The notes under the pieces are model-generated. The model saw only the letters and a list, made by a program, of their open reading frames with translations, was not told the DNA's origin and did not search any database. DNA of 64,000 nt from Diorhabda sublineata. Taxonomy: Eukaryota; Arthropoda; Insecta; Coleoptera; Chrysomelidae. Shown here in pieces: positions 1 to 12,421 of the stretch. How positions within the stretch are numbered: position 1 is the first letter of the stretch; every line of letters begins with the position of its first letter. The position numbers and the translations under genes were made by a program. The stretch spans positions 26,302 through 90,301 of the forward strand of contig NW_026614310.1 of NCBI RefSeq assembly GCF_026230105.1. Reading direction: 5' to 3'.

Positions 1-3000
1 TTGAATGTTACCAATTCATGTACCAGTAGTAATGTAACTTCTTCATCACTTCAAATTAATAATTATTACAGTTGTACTTTTAATATTACTATTACAAAAT
101 AAAAATTGATAAAAGTTTTGTCGAATTTTTAAGTCTACGGACGCAGAAAAGTTTTGTATGAAACTCGTGAGTAACGTACCTTTTTTTCACTCGTAGGAAT
201 TTCCGTCAAACCGGCCTACTCGTTTAAAAAAGTATTACTTTACAAACTTGTTGCACAAATAACTATTTTGTAATTGATATAAAAAACTTTTTTGCTGGTT
301 ATTGTGTTGTTTGTATTAGAAACAAAATACTCGTATTACATTGTACAGGTGAGAAGATTTAAATATTTTTCCAGAACGCAAATCAAGTTATAAAGAAATA
401 TGCCATTTTACTACGTGTTATAAACTGCACTTTTCTATGGATTCGTTGTTTTGAGAATGAGGTTAAGAATTGAAATGCATACAAGAACTCATTTCTAGAT
501 TCTGCTTGAAATTGTGATTACCAGTTATAATTGAGCTATTTTGGAGAATAAGTTGAATTATTTCGCCTTTACATATTTCTGGTAATTGAAATATTAACTA
601 AGCTCGCAGTTGTAGTTGATGTGGGTAGTACTGCATTGTTGTATTCAGGTGCCGGTGACGTTAGCGGCTGAATCGATTTTACTTCACGTATTGATGTTTT
701 CAATCTGCTAGCCATAGAGTTATCGATCATCAAAATTACTAGATTTCCAGTTGTTAGAAGTAAAATATTTCCTCCTAGATTAACTAAAATCATCACAGAA
801 TTCGGCAAAATAGATTATTCCTTTAAATATGGTACCTGTTTTGTACATTTGACATTTTGGTAATTTAGAAAACAGCGTGTATCGTCTTTGCATGATTGAA
901 GCTTTTGATTTCTCATGGGACTCTTAAATTTTTAAGAACTTTGGTTTCAGTGGCAGATAATTTCATCAGAAGGGCAACAACACGCCTATAGACAAAGTGG
1001 CATGAAATTGAAACAAAAATGCATTCTTTCATTAGATTTCTTCAATCATATCTTTATTAGCAAATAATATGCATCTGGTTGTCTTTTATAAACTCTTGAG
1101 TTTCTTTTGGAGTTAAGTTAAGTTAATAAATCATGTACGTCTGTTTAAATGTTTTAAGAGTTTCCATGGAAAATTATTTGCTGGATAACTGTTAATAAGT
1201 ATATAATGAAACAAGATCTGGAAAAATTTATTTTCAATTCTCCCTACTTAATAATTTTTGGACTATCTCAGTTCTAAGCTGAAAACATAATTTTACAAAT
1301 GAACAAAGAAGACGAAGCTTCTTTGTGAGCTCCATTTAAAGGTGTTCAATAATAAAAAAAGTGGAATTTGAAACTTCAATATATTTTTTCGTTTCCATCT
1401 AGAATTTTTATTTTTAAGCGAGTAGCGGAAACCGGAAACATTTTTACAATAACTTCTTCGAATAAGTCTGTACGTCGAGGTGATTTTCTCTAATGACAAT
1501 GCATGCAATCAGTAGAGGAGGTGAATATTTTTATTTTGGGTAACATTTTTGTCTTGTTTTGGAGTATTATAAAATAAATAAAGATGTTAGTTGAACCGAT
1601 GAAAAATCATAACATTGAGAAAACGCTAATACAATAGTGATGAATCACAATTACACTAATGGTAGGAACTGGTTGATTGAAGACTAGGTAACTTTTAAAA
1701 AACTCCGATCAATATAATAGGAAAATTCTATTCTGACGCAATGCAGGTGTATCAGGATTTTTTGTTAAAGGATAACGTAGTACGTCTTAAGCCGGCTTCA
1801 TGTAAATAGATACTTATACCAATCGGGTATACAGGCTGGAAAATGAACGACATCTTTAAGATCACTTGGTTACAATTATACTAAATAACAATTTCTATAA
1901 ACACCTTCTATATACATCACTTCGATTTTTTCTAAGACTAATAATTATCTTTCGTGGTCTATGTTTTTGATTATATGAGACTAGTAATGAACAATACGAG
2001 CTTTGTTCAATGGAAGACTTCATTTAATAAATTCCTAAATAACTATTTTTCCAATATTTAACAACATTATGATCATGATTTTATAATTTAATGATTTTAT
2101 TACCTTGTCCTCGCGTCAGTTCAACTCAGTTCATATTGGCCTTTGCGACATTTGGGGTTAATAAAACCACCACACCATGAAAAGTTGAAATAAAGAGTTA
2201 TTCATTCATGCTATTGTTTTCATTTATGAGCATTTCTAGTTGTATACCATGTTAGGTTATACAGGAGAAAGTTTATCTATGTCTCTTTGTTGGTAAACTT
2301 CTGATTAAGTCTGATTTATCTATTAATATCTGCCTTTTATTGAATGCTCTATTCCGTTATTTACAAATATGAGTTCATTGTGTTATTAATAACTTTCTCT
2401 TACTAATTACATCGTTGTTAAAAACTGAATATTTCAAACTTTATAATATAAAGATGTCTTGTTAGTCGTGCTATTTTCAATGTCAACTTTAAAACTATTT
2501 AAACTTTTTGTTTTTAAAACGTTTTCCATTAACAACTTAACTACTTTGGAATGTTGGTCTAGACTTACTTTTGTTCAAAACATCAATTTTTTTTGGAGAG
2601 TACGAAACCCTTTTCTACAAGACTGGATAGGAAAACGTCGGATTTAATGAACAAAGCCTTAAAAAAACGCGCAATAAACGAACCGTTTAATTAGTGACAG
2701 GTAAACAGCGAATGTAAATGATGATAGAAAAGTTTCGCCACAAAGGACACCTTAATTTTAAATAAAGTCTGATTTATATTCGACTCTTTTTGTAATTCAT
2801 TCTCGTAATTGCAAAACTTGACGCCTTACTGAATCTCCGGATTCCGTCTCATTTCGTCTCAATCCCTTTGTCACGACTCTCATTTTTTGGTGTAGTCAGT
2901 GCTGCCAACTTTTAGAACTGCAGTAAAAAACTTCGTCCTTTGGGAAACTCGAAGCTACGAATAAAGCATGATTTCTCGTCTCTAGTTTTCTAGAAAGACA

Positions 3001-3425
3001 AAGGTTCGGAACGACTCCTCTTTAATTCCATTTAGTGTGTAGGTTTGTAGAAAAAACTATATTCGATTTCAGTAAAACTTTTGATGCGCATTTTATAGGC
3101 TTTTTTCAAATAACTTTTATCCACTTTGGAAATCAATACAGGAAATTCGTGGAAAATAACTTGTTGCCTTGTTCAAAATCAACGTTTTTTTAATAATTTG
3201 GTTATTAGCTCGTTTGAAAAGTAATTGTAATTGCTAGGAACTTTTTTATTTATATTCATTAAATATACGAAGTATGCTTTGATATGTAGTTTGAAAACTT
3301 TCAATTTTCCTTGAAGCATTGGAAAAAATTTTACAATGTATGTCAACAAAAAAGAAATTCTTAAGTGTGCTCAAATACTATATTTTTCAATTCTATGTAA
3401 TGATATGTAAAAATATTCACAAAAT
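1..3425. other. AT-rich DNA, no recognisable gene
   Basis: This stretch is rich in A/T homopolymers and has stop codons in all frames. The only longer open frames (79 codons on the minus strand at 569-808, 71 codons on the minus strand at 1293-1508) have no motif I recognise and no clear splice context. I see no tRNA, rRNA or terminal-repeat structure. It may be intergenic or intronic. Confidence 0.6.
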
Positions 3426-3429
3426 TCAT

Positions 3430-4700
3430 TATATTGCCAGATTTTCTCAAAAATTAGCACGCAGCGACTCGTGGTTACGACAAAATCATTTCCATGATTT
3501 CGCTATAATGGGAAAACCACCCATCGGTGCAGTGGTCTTTTCACTAAAATCATATCCACTTGAGCAATGTTTTTGATAATCAAAAACAAAGAAATGTGAA
3601 ATTTTCAAATTTACGTAAACAGAAATAAGTTCTGCTTGAATTCGGTCATTATTTTTTTTGATATTCAGATATTAATATTACTTAATCCTTTTGGATATCA
3701 TTACAAATTGGAATATATAACATTGTATTCGATCTGCTCACTTTTCCACGTTTGGTATGTCTTCTAGCACCAATTTTGTAAATTTTCTGGTTCATTTCAG
3801 TTCTGTGATGTTAAAATGTTTGATCAGCACGAGCTACATAGAATTGCATTCTTGCACGATATCATTTTATTTTCCTTGATTAGTAAAATAAATTCTTATA
3901 TTAGCGAAATAAATAAAAGATAGAGCAAAAAGAATTCTTAATTGTGCTATATTCAAAAGTTATATTTTATTCCATTATATGTTTTATTTATTAAAATAGT
4001 TATAGTAAAATAAAAATTTATTATAATTTCAGATTTTTAGAAATTTGATTTGTGGCTAATTTATGATATTTCTCAAAGTAATAACATTTACTCGTAAAGC
4101 TCTTGGTCGCTACAAAATCATATTCAACCACACCCCAATGGGGAAAGCCACCCATTGGTGGATAGTTTTTTCTCTAAGTCATATCCAGTTGCAGCTTGGT
4201 TCTTGATAATCAAGATTAGCAGCTCTCTACAAGTATAAAATTAATAATAATATGAAATGTATAACAGACATATATGACAATATAAATAATACAATCTCCT
4301 ACTATGACAAATAGTGGTATCGAATGACAAAATGAATTTTTTAGTGCAATAAATCATCAGCTTTCACAAAAATCATTTATGAAATAAATAAATATGAAAT
4401 ATCAGTATCACTATGTAAACCTTATATAAGAGATGATCAAAATCAGAAACTTATTAAAGCAAAACACTTTGAAATATCCAAATATATATGGAAAGGAAAT
4501 GAAATTCTGCTTAAATGTAGCCATTCCTATTATTGGAATATATTCACATTATATTTGTTTCGCTCACTTTTCCATGTTTGGTGTGCCTTCCAGCACCAAT
4601 TCTGTAAATTTATTGGTTCATCTCAGTTCTGTGATAGCAATCCTTTCGAACAGCACGGGCTTCATTGAATCACATTCTTGAAGAATGTCATACTTTGTGG
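3430..4700. repeat. Degenerate local direct duplication (two copies)
   Basis: Two blocks occur twice in the same order and orientation. The block at about 3430-3610 resembles about 4070-4220; both contain a GGGAAA-CCACCCAT core followed by a CATATCCA element and TTGATAATCAA. The block at about 3700-3870 resembles about 4530-4690; both share a CTCACTTTTCCA-GTTTGGT core, CAGCACCAATT and TTCAGTTCTGTGAT-like stretches. The offset grows from about 640 to about 825 bp between blocks, so one copy has gained or lost sequence. I see substitutions throughout, so the duplication is old. The second copy overlaps a 76-codon minus-strand open frame (4618-4848) with no recognised domain. Confidence 0.7.
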
Positions 4701-4876
4701 GTCTTACGCGGTAATTTCTTAGTGTGCTAACGAATAAACAAGAAAGACAGTGAATTGCATGGAAAAAATATGTTCCGAAACCAAAAACGGTCTCATACGG
4801 TCGGAATAGTGAAAACGATCGTTTATTGTGAATGGGAATGGCAAACATTTTTTGCGATAGTCATGGTTTCCACATT

Positions 4877-5527
4877 CTGAAAAAAATTATTATAAATCAT
4901 TATTATTTATTGAAAATACTTACAGGAGGTATTTGAACACAATCAAACATTTCTAATTGAACTGCATACTGTCGAATATCGTGTTACTGACATGAAGAAA
5001 AAATGGAAATGTATAGAAATTTAGTTGGTAAGCTTAAAACTTTTCAAATATCAAATGAAGACAAAAAAAACTATAATTAATGTTCGAAGTAGGTACCTTG
5101 CACTTCTATACACTGTAATCTACGGAGGATATTTCTTTGAACTTAGAAAAACATTTACAGATTCTGCATTATAGCGTCATAATGGACGTTTATTCTATCG
5201 ATTATGTCGTTTCTTATGTTCACCGGTGCTGCTTATATCAAGATTTTAATATATCCCCAAAAAATGACTCCATTGTATTAAGGGTAACGTGGTGGCCATA
5301 CAATCCATGTATTAGGTAAAATATTTTTTTTTTATATTCAAATTATCTTTTTCAAGATATAAGGGATATAAAGCTATAAGGGAATGTAGCAGTAATATGA
5401 TCTTTGATAGTACGTAGTGCAAATGTTTATTTATTTATTCAGTTCTTCATGAAATGTTTGATTGCGTTTTAGTACCTCCTGTGAGTAATTTTAATAAATA
5501 ATAACAATTTATGATAATTTTCTTCAT
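4877..5527. repeat. Long imperfect inverted repeat (about 120-bp arms)
   Basis: The left arm (about 4877-4995) and the reverse complement of the right arm (about 5389-5527) align along most of their length. The core ACAGGAGGTA, followed by a short variable part and CAATCAAACATTTC, is shared, as is an AT-rich ATTATTATTTATT tract. The arms are separated by roughly 390 bp. The structure could be a foldback or MITE-like element, or an inverted duplication. No target-site duplication was resolved. It directly abuts the degenerate duplication that ends near 4.7 kb. Confidence 0.65.
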
Positions 5528-5529
5528 AA

Positions 5530-6260
5530 TGTCTCTTTACAACGAACGATTTCCTTGAGATGTACAAGGATCTAAAAATCTACATATCTCTTAAACCATA
5601 AATTTTATCGAGATAAACAAAGAGTACTTTTTTGTTGAAAAATTTAAAAGTTTAAAATGTAAAAGTAACGGATTGTTAACCATTAGGCATGAGCCTTCCC
5701 TGGCCTTCAGATAGTAGTGTAAAATTATTTATTCCGTCAAAAACACTACGTGGACATACGTAATCATCGATCAAACATTCATGATGTGCGAATGTATAAT
5801 TTGGAAGTGGAAACAGAAAACAATATCGAATTGAGAAAACACGACATTTTTAAACAAAGTAACATGAAATTAAAAGGTTGAATAGCCTCGCAACCAACAC
5901 GAAACTTATGAAAAAAAACTGAATCAAAAATACATTAGGAAAAACATGTGATCACGACAGTGTTAATTACTTTTTTCTAATGATTTCCGTTGTCGGAGAT
6001 TAATTTATTTTTCATGGTAATTGTACCGTATACATTTCAGAATGATTAATCTTACTAAAATATGAATGGAGTCTATAACAGTAGATAAAAATCTTGCATC
6101 ATTCCGTTACAGTTTAACGTAAATCTGATAAATACTACTTCTAATTATATCCATTCAATGCATATTTGATATCGTTTTAATTTGAGAGGTTATTAATAAT
6201 ATGGGTATGGTGAATGAAAGTTTTTTTTTTGAACTTACAACATAAAATAAGAAAACAAGA
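5530..6260. other. AT-rich DNA, nothing recognised
   Basis: I see no coding motif, terminal repeat or RNA gene. It includes short homopolymer runs only. Confidence 0.5.
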
Positions 6261-6262
6261 GA

Positions 6263-6995
6263 CGTGATAAACGGGAATCCTTACTTAATATTATAAATGT
6301 GAAAGCGTGGATGTTTGGTACCAGAAGTAACATAGTATACTTTTTATTAAAAAAAAATATTTTTTACAAAAATAAAAAAAATTGTGTCAACAAATATCAA
6401 CATTTTGCTACTTCAGCGCCATCTAACATACAGTAAAGAAGTTCAAACCCAAATACTATATTATCGATGTACGATATTACCGACGGTCAAGTCAATATCT
6501 ATTTAATTTATACATCCAATTCAATTGACCATAGGTTCAGCTGTTTGGAATTTTTGAGGTTAGGTACCATTGTTACGGTCACTGAAAGCGTATGTCTAAA
6601 AAATGCCTCGGAAGCGCAAATCTACATGATCTAAATATGTAGCGTGTTCACGTGTATCTATTGCCTGGAATACACAAATATTTGCTCCCAAAGAAAAAAC
6701 TTATGATATAGTCTACAAAAATATTCTAGATTAATACTGAGCACTTCATCTTTTTAATTGTTAGTTATCAAAACTAATTACTTTCATTACAGGAAAATAT
6801 ATTCTAACATTGGATATTGTATTTCAGTAAAGCATGTTTTGAAACTTCATTGTATGTAGTAATTTTTGAAAATCGATAATACTAACCAAGAAATAAAGTT
6901 AATCATATTGATATATTTCTATTATAATGATTTCTGATATTTATTTGATGGATTCGATGCAAGCGAAGCCGCGGGTAGAAGCTATTGTTATATAA
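6263..6995 (+). repeat. Degenerate interspersed-repeat relic (insect type)
   Basis: The left part carries a TTAATATTATAAATGTGAAAGCGTGGATG-type opening (about 6280-6312), followed by ATAGTATACTTTTTAT and a CGCCATCTAACA stretch (about 6417). The right part ends in GCGAAGCCGCGGGTAGAAGCT (about 6962-6982). From memory, these opening and closing phrases recur together in short interspersed repeats of many insect genomes. The middle is heavily decayed and may be interrupted. The class (SINE, RTE-tail or Helitron-like) could not be settled from the sequence, and no protein is encoded. Confidence 0.45.
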
Positions 6996-6999
6996 TAAG

Positions 7000-7413
7000 G
7001 GCACTAGAAACTGGGATATTAAAATATTATAGTTATAGTCAAATCCAAAATATGCCCCCTAGAAGATGGCCGGAAAAAATATTGGAATAGGTGCTCCTGG
7101 ACATAAACAAAATAGGAAACGACAGATCATCCTCTATTTAAATGAAAACTTACTAGTCCAGTCTACTACTACTTTTTGATTAGTACCGATAAATAAATTT
7201 GTTTCATAATATGTTATATTTTCAAATAAAAAATGAATTCTTGGTGGATATCAATAATTCACTGTTAATAAATTAACACAAGTTATGAATATAATGAATT
7301 TTTAATACCTATTGACTGTTTTAAAAAGATTCCTCACAGAAAATTTAAAAAATTGCTAGAATCCGAAAAGTTTCAATATAAGTAATAAAGAAATATTGAA
7401 AAATTCTTATAAG
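7000..7413. other. AT-rich spacer
   Basis: No gene or repeat structure was recognised between the interspersed-repeat relic and the mariner-type element that follows. Confidence 0.5.
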
Positions 7414-8504
7414 GGGTTTTCCAATAAGAGGTGTTATTTTGATATTCAAAGAAAAATTCCATTTTTTGAGATAAATGATCGAATGTTTATTTCATTATAA
7501 AGAGAAAGGTATGCCGTTAATAATGGAACACAACATCAGCCAAATGGCCGCCACGACTGTGCTTACAGGACCATATCATTTTCATGAAATTTTCCGTAAC
7601 CAAATTGCAAAGCGGCTGCCCTATGTCCTCGATAGCCTCACGAATTCCATCTTTGAGGTCTTTAATCGATGCTGGACTGTTTGCGTAGACCTTATCTTTC
7701 ACGTGGCTCCAAAGTCCAAAAAGTCGCAAGGTGTTAGATCACAAGATCTCGGTGGCCAATTGTGATCACCTCTTCGAGAGATAACACGGTCCGGAAATTT
7801 TTCCCGTAAAAGATCGATGGTTTCGTTGCTTGTGTGGCACGTAGCGCCGTCTTGATGAAAGTTGTCCAAATTAATACCATCCAATTCCGGCCATAAAAAA
7901 TCATTAGTCATCTCTCGATAGCGCATTCCATTCACCGTGACTGTTGCTCCAGCCTCATTTTCGAAAAAGTAAGGCCCAATGACACCGCCAGACCATAAAC
8001 CGCACCAAACAGTCACGCGTTGAGGATGGAGAGGATTTTCAACAATAACTCTTGGGTTTTCCGAGTACCAGATTCGACAATTTTGTTTATTGACGTAACC
8101 ACCAAGGTGGAAATGGGCCTCATCAGTTGAGATGATTTTTCGATGAAATTCCGGATCATTTTCATGCATTTCAAGGACCCAATCAGCAAAGACACGACGT
8201 TGTTGATGATCGGCCGGCTTGAGTTCTTGTGTTAACTGAACTTTATAGGGGTTAAGACCCAAATCTTTATTCTTCACATCACTAACTTGTCCCAACAGCT
8301 CAAATTTTCTCTGCCAAACTTTTCACAAACTCACCATTTCTATAGTGAATTTTAATAATTTCAATGCGTTGTTGAAGCGTGTATCTTACCATTTTCATTA
8401 ATTGCGTAGTTTCTACTTGTCAAATGTCAAAAAACGACAGCTTCAAAAGTGACATTTACCGAAATAGCGGGCTGTTCAAAATAACACCTCTTATTGGAAA
8501 ACCC
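7414..8504 (-). mobile_element. Mariner-type (DD41D) element with intact TIRs
   Basis: Both ends are clear. The 29 bp at 7414-7442 are the exact reverse complement of 8476-8504, beginning GGGTTTTCCAATAAGAGG. TA dinucleotides lie within a few bases outside each end, as expected for TA-targeting elements, but the exact duplication is blurred. The element is about 1.09 kb, shorter than the roughly 1.3 kb I would expect for a full-length relative. The missing length corresponds to a deletion in the transposase N-terminal half. The perfect TIRs suggest a fairly recent insertion or recent mobilisation in trans. Confidence 0.93.
7517..8398 (-). pseudogene. DD41D mariner-like transposase, broken
   Basis: The frame starts at an ATG at 8398 and reads MKMVRYTLQQRIEIIKIHY, a typical N-terminus for this family. 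A frameshift near 8300 leads into the main block (8295-7699), and a second near 7715 leads into the C-terminal part (7729-7517). Acidic catalytic motifs are present: STDEAHF, FHQDGATCH and DLTPCDF. Forty-one residues lie between the second and third aspartates, giving a DD41D signature. Just after a GQVSDVK segment the sequence jumps to the DLGLNPYK region, so most of the second helix-turn-helix is deleted (roughly 60 residues, judged from the family). The catalytic core is nearly intact, but the protein cannot be made as one chain. The TTG at 8295 is not a real start. Confidence 0.92.
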
Positions 8505-11185
8505 ATATATCAAACTTAACAGAATCGTAAAAAGTCTTAATAAAGGCAAGGCAGATTAAAGAATGGGATATAAATTATTAAAAGTACTATTATAAACGAA
8601 TAATCGAGTACAAGTGGCAAAACAGCATATAAATATAATTTTGGTACGACAACAATCAGTGGTCATAGCCACAAATCAGATTAAATGTAAACTAGCTCTA
8701 GATATCAACATAATAGAATTTAATTATATTGGAGTAGCAATATCAAGTGAGAAAACTTTAATAGAGCGAACTTATACTCAATCGATATCAGCGGATATTT
8801 AAGAACAATAATGTAGAATACAAAAAGTCTAATAAGACATATTCTCATATATAAAAAAATTAGGTTCGAAACAACAACAAAAAAAATAATGAGGACGACT
8901 GGAATGAAAGCGATTAGAATAATTGAGTGAGTAACCCACAAAGATATGGTTAGAAATCATGATATTATTGAAGAACTAGATATTCAGATTGTGGTGGGAT
9001 GGGTTATATTTCGTGAACAAAATTGTCGAAAAAATTCCAGAAAACCGATGAGCGAAATGGACAAAAAACCAGGAACCAAATAGACAGAAGCCACTAGATA
9101 GACTATGAAAAAGATGATATAAGAGCAAGATGAGCTTACTAAATGTAAATATTTTGTATATTCCTAAAAGCAATATTAACAGAATAAAATTATATACCAC
9201 TTTCTGTTTCTTCTCTATATTTAACCATTAATTTCTTTCATCTACTTTCCACTCAGCCCCTGGAAATGTATAAATTTTTCTGTTTCTGCCTGTATTTTTG
9301 CACTTAACAACACAACAACTATTATGGACCATTTTGGATTCAATTTTCACGTGTTTATTTGTATGAAGAGCATGATTTGATAATAATTTGACCACATCGA
9401 GTGTTTGGATCGATTTAGTTGTCGATACTTCGATAATATTTATCGTTGTCTCGACTATTCATCACCTGATGTATATTTTTTCTCATAAACCCATCGAGAA
9501 TGATATATGAAAATATTTGTTTCCAAAACAACATTATATACATAACGAGCAGAATATTTTTTTAAATTACCTCTGTATGGTTCTTGATATAAATTTAACC
9601 CCATTCAACCATTTGTATATTCTTTGCTTTATAGCTCAAATTTTCATGAATATCTTTGATTAATATCCTTCAACTTAAAAGCTTCTCTTGCCTGTAATAT
9701 ATGACAATATCTCACTGCTGCATAAAGTGAAAAAATGTCTTTTTAAGGTATATTGGTTTTTCTGCTATTAAATTGTGGCATGTAAAAAATTGGGTTATCT
9801 GAGACTGACACTTAATATAGCGCGTCTTGTTAAGGCAATAATTGGAAAATGAAGAATTGGGTTAGTTCGATATCATGTCAAAACAAACGGTTGGTATTTT
9901 TCTTAGGGATGAAGGTTGGAGCATTGTCTTTTGATTAAAATATATGTAAATAAAATATCTCCGAATCATTTCGAATTTTATTATGAGGGATATTTGACAA
10001 TGAAATAATGTGGTTTCATTTTTTGGTGGTCATTTTGTTTATTTCGATGGTGTTTGAAAATCTAAAGGAAATCTAGAATAAATTAGAAAATTTGGCAAGT
10101 ATACTGTCAAATAATTGTTTTCAGACATTTTATATCAGTACATTCTGTTTGATTTGAGATTGTGAATCTATTTTACATTTTTTGATCAAACACTTTATAG
10201 TAAAAATGTACAACTTCTAGCAATAATGAGAGTTACTCAGTCATGTATGATATTTTCCATTTCTCAGCTAGCTGTTGAAAATCATCTAGGCGACATATAG
10301 AAAAAAAATTGATAGCTACAAAGGAATCTTGTGAATGAAATGATCGTTTTTTAAGAGTGAATTCAATGTTTTTTTTGACAATCTTGAAAAAAGAATTATT
10401 TTGACAATCTAAAATCCTCTATCACAAGAATTAGAAATAAATTGATTTATAATGTTGAATTGATTTCAAATCTGCTCTAATGTTTAAATTGGAGCCTTAT
10501 ATAACTACTCTTTCTATTATCTGTTACTTTAACATGTATTTTGAGCCCTTGAAATTCAATATTGCGTTTTTGTTGAGGAAGAAACTGTCTTATTCAAACA
10601 AAAATATGAAAATTTAAAAATAAAAATGTTTCTTTATGGTAGTAGCTATTTTTTCGTCCAGTAAAGGGCAGACTGGTTGTCCTCTATTTTTTTACGTTCC
10701 CTAATTAATACAATCACCTTCCGATATGTTTAATTATAATTCGTTTCATATCAACTCTGTGAAGTTTGGGTCGCTTGCATCTTGTTACATAAATTCTTCA
10801 TCTGTTGTTCGGTTCCGATACTCATCAAACTTTGCTCCAGTGTTACCATTACAGAGTGTAGTGTGCTTGAAACGATTCGTCTCTTATTGAGTTTTCTTGA
10901 ATTCCTGTTTGTTTTTATTATTTCTTCAGTAGTGAGACAGTATATGAAATTATCACCTAAATATTTCTCACCGTCCTAACAGATATTCAGAATGTTCTCA
11001 ATCCATCTTAAACGCGGAGAAAGATACATATTTTAATTAACTATCATAATTTCAAATCGCGTTGTTTCCGTTCGTGAAATCTTCTCATAAATACCAGACA
11101 TTGGTTGCGGTATCTATTTATCAGTACAATCTGTAGGTTTACTATTAGTATGCCTGGGCAGACCGCGGTCCTCCTCCCTTAAAGA
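8505..11185. other. AT-rich DNA, nothing recognised
   Basis: No coding motif, RNA gene or terminal repeat was recognised. The short open frames at 8614-9200 and 10782-10979 have low-complexity or hydrophobic composition typical of chance frames in AT-rich DNA. Confidence 0.5.
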
Positions 11186-11189
11186 GATA

Positions 11190-11415
11190 TACGACTCAGA
11201 TAACCTGAGAGTATAAATCCACGGATTAAGTAGGGGCGAAGCATGAAGTCCAGGAGCTTAGTTGCGCTGGTTCTTGCCCCATTGTCGCTTTTCTACCGTC
11301 TACTCATCTCCGTTAAGCCATACTCGTTAACTTTTTCGGGAAACTGTGCGACTTTTTGTACCTGCTTTTTGAGCTCAGTAATAAATTCGTAGAACCGATG
11401 TCTTTCGAGATACTC
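11190..11415 (-). other. GC-richer patch with coding-like minus-strand frame
   Basis: This patch is visibly less AT-rich than its flanks. On the minus strand it reads as charged, protein-like sequence (starting VREYLERHRFYEF, then ELKKQVQKVAQFPEKV). A stop follows after about 47 codons, and a further readable stretch (KLLDFMLRPYLIRG) comes after it. I do not recognise the family. It may be a decayed retroelement ORF or an exon of a host gene. No start codon or splice site could be assigned with confidence. Confidence 0.35.
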
Positions 11416-11419
11416 CCTA

Positions 11420-12415
11420 ACTAACGCTTATTATGAGGGTTGATTCAGTGTTTAGGTGATACGGGGGACTTGATAACGTATATTTTTTGTATTAATGAAG
11501 TTGCGGAATCGAAAAAACTTTTAATGTGAGTGTAATTATTGAATAATTGAAATAAAATATATCAACACTTTGAAACACAAGTATTTAGAATAAGAAAGCT
11601 ACAATTTGTTCAGCTCTTGTTTTTTATATTATATCACGAGTATCTTTTGTAGGTTCTAGGTCACAGACAGACACACACACAAACCTAGTTTAAGCCCACC
11701 TCTTCCAAATTACAACTCTTTGAAAGATACTTTACAGGAAGAGCTTTCTACCAGTATCGTAAGTCGTTTTTGCTGCCTGTTTCCCATCCTACTTTTATGA
11801 GTTAAGTGGAATTCCAGTCATCCTCATCTTTTCCTCACGGCAGTGCCCTGCACGCTCCATATTTTTTCTTTTGTTTGACGTTCTTCTTGGGTATGTGTTT
11901 TTCAGAACCAGTAGGGATAAATTCCTAACTGACCGGTAATGACTAAAAGTGACCTTAAAGAGTGAATCTACTTGCGAAATCTATTTCTACTCGAAAGTTT
12001 GACGATTGAATTAACAAAGTGTCTAATAGTGGCCTGTTCTCTTCTTTTTTTCTTTTTGTGTCTTTTTGTGTTTTGTGTTTTGTGTGTGTTTTGTGTTAGA
12101 TGTGGTTCAGCTATTTACTAGGACCCTCGGCTCATCTTATTTCCTTCTGACGGTTTCCTTGATTATTCTTCCAATCTTCTAGCGAGGTCTTTGTAAATGT
12201 ACTAGGTCCTCATGTACCAAGAGACGTTCTCCATATGACCTAGGTTGATGTTAGGTTGGGCTTAGTGCTCCTTGCGATAACTCTTGTCAGTATATTCCTA
12301 TCGTAGATAGATACATCATGATGGTGGTAAAGATGACTATAATAAGGTGTAGTTTGTTCTTGAATTCTAGTTAAATAGTTTCTCGATGAGCCCTACTAAT
12401 TAAATAAATTAGATT
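11420..12415. other. Unassigned DNA with T/G low-complexity tract
   Basis: No gene was recognised. A T-rich, TTTTGTGT-type simple-repeat tract lies at about 12040-12100, and a short ACAC run at about 11668-11680. Confidence 0.5.
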
Positions 12416-12421
12416 TATTAA

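Noticed and set aside
569..808. 79-codon minus-strand frame considered as a host exon
   Set aside because: Readable, but without a domain, conserved neighbour or splice evidence; frames of this length are expected by chance.
7475..7765. 96-codon plus-strand frame
   Set aside because: Antisense shadow of the transposase pseudogene.
7699..8295. 198-codon frame taken as a complete gene starting at TTG
   Set aside because: TTG is not a eukaryotic start here. The true ATG is upstream in another frame (8398), and both ends of this frame are frameshift artefacts.
11150..11300. Suspected rRNA fragment because of higher GC
   Set aside because: No rRNA core phrase recognised, and the minus strand reads as protein-like sequence instead.
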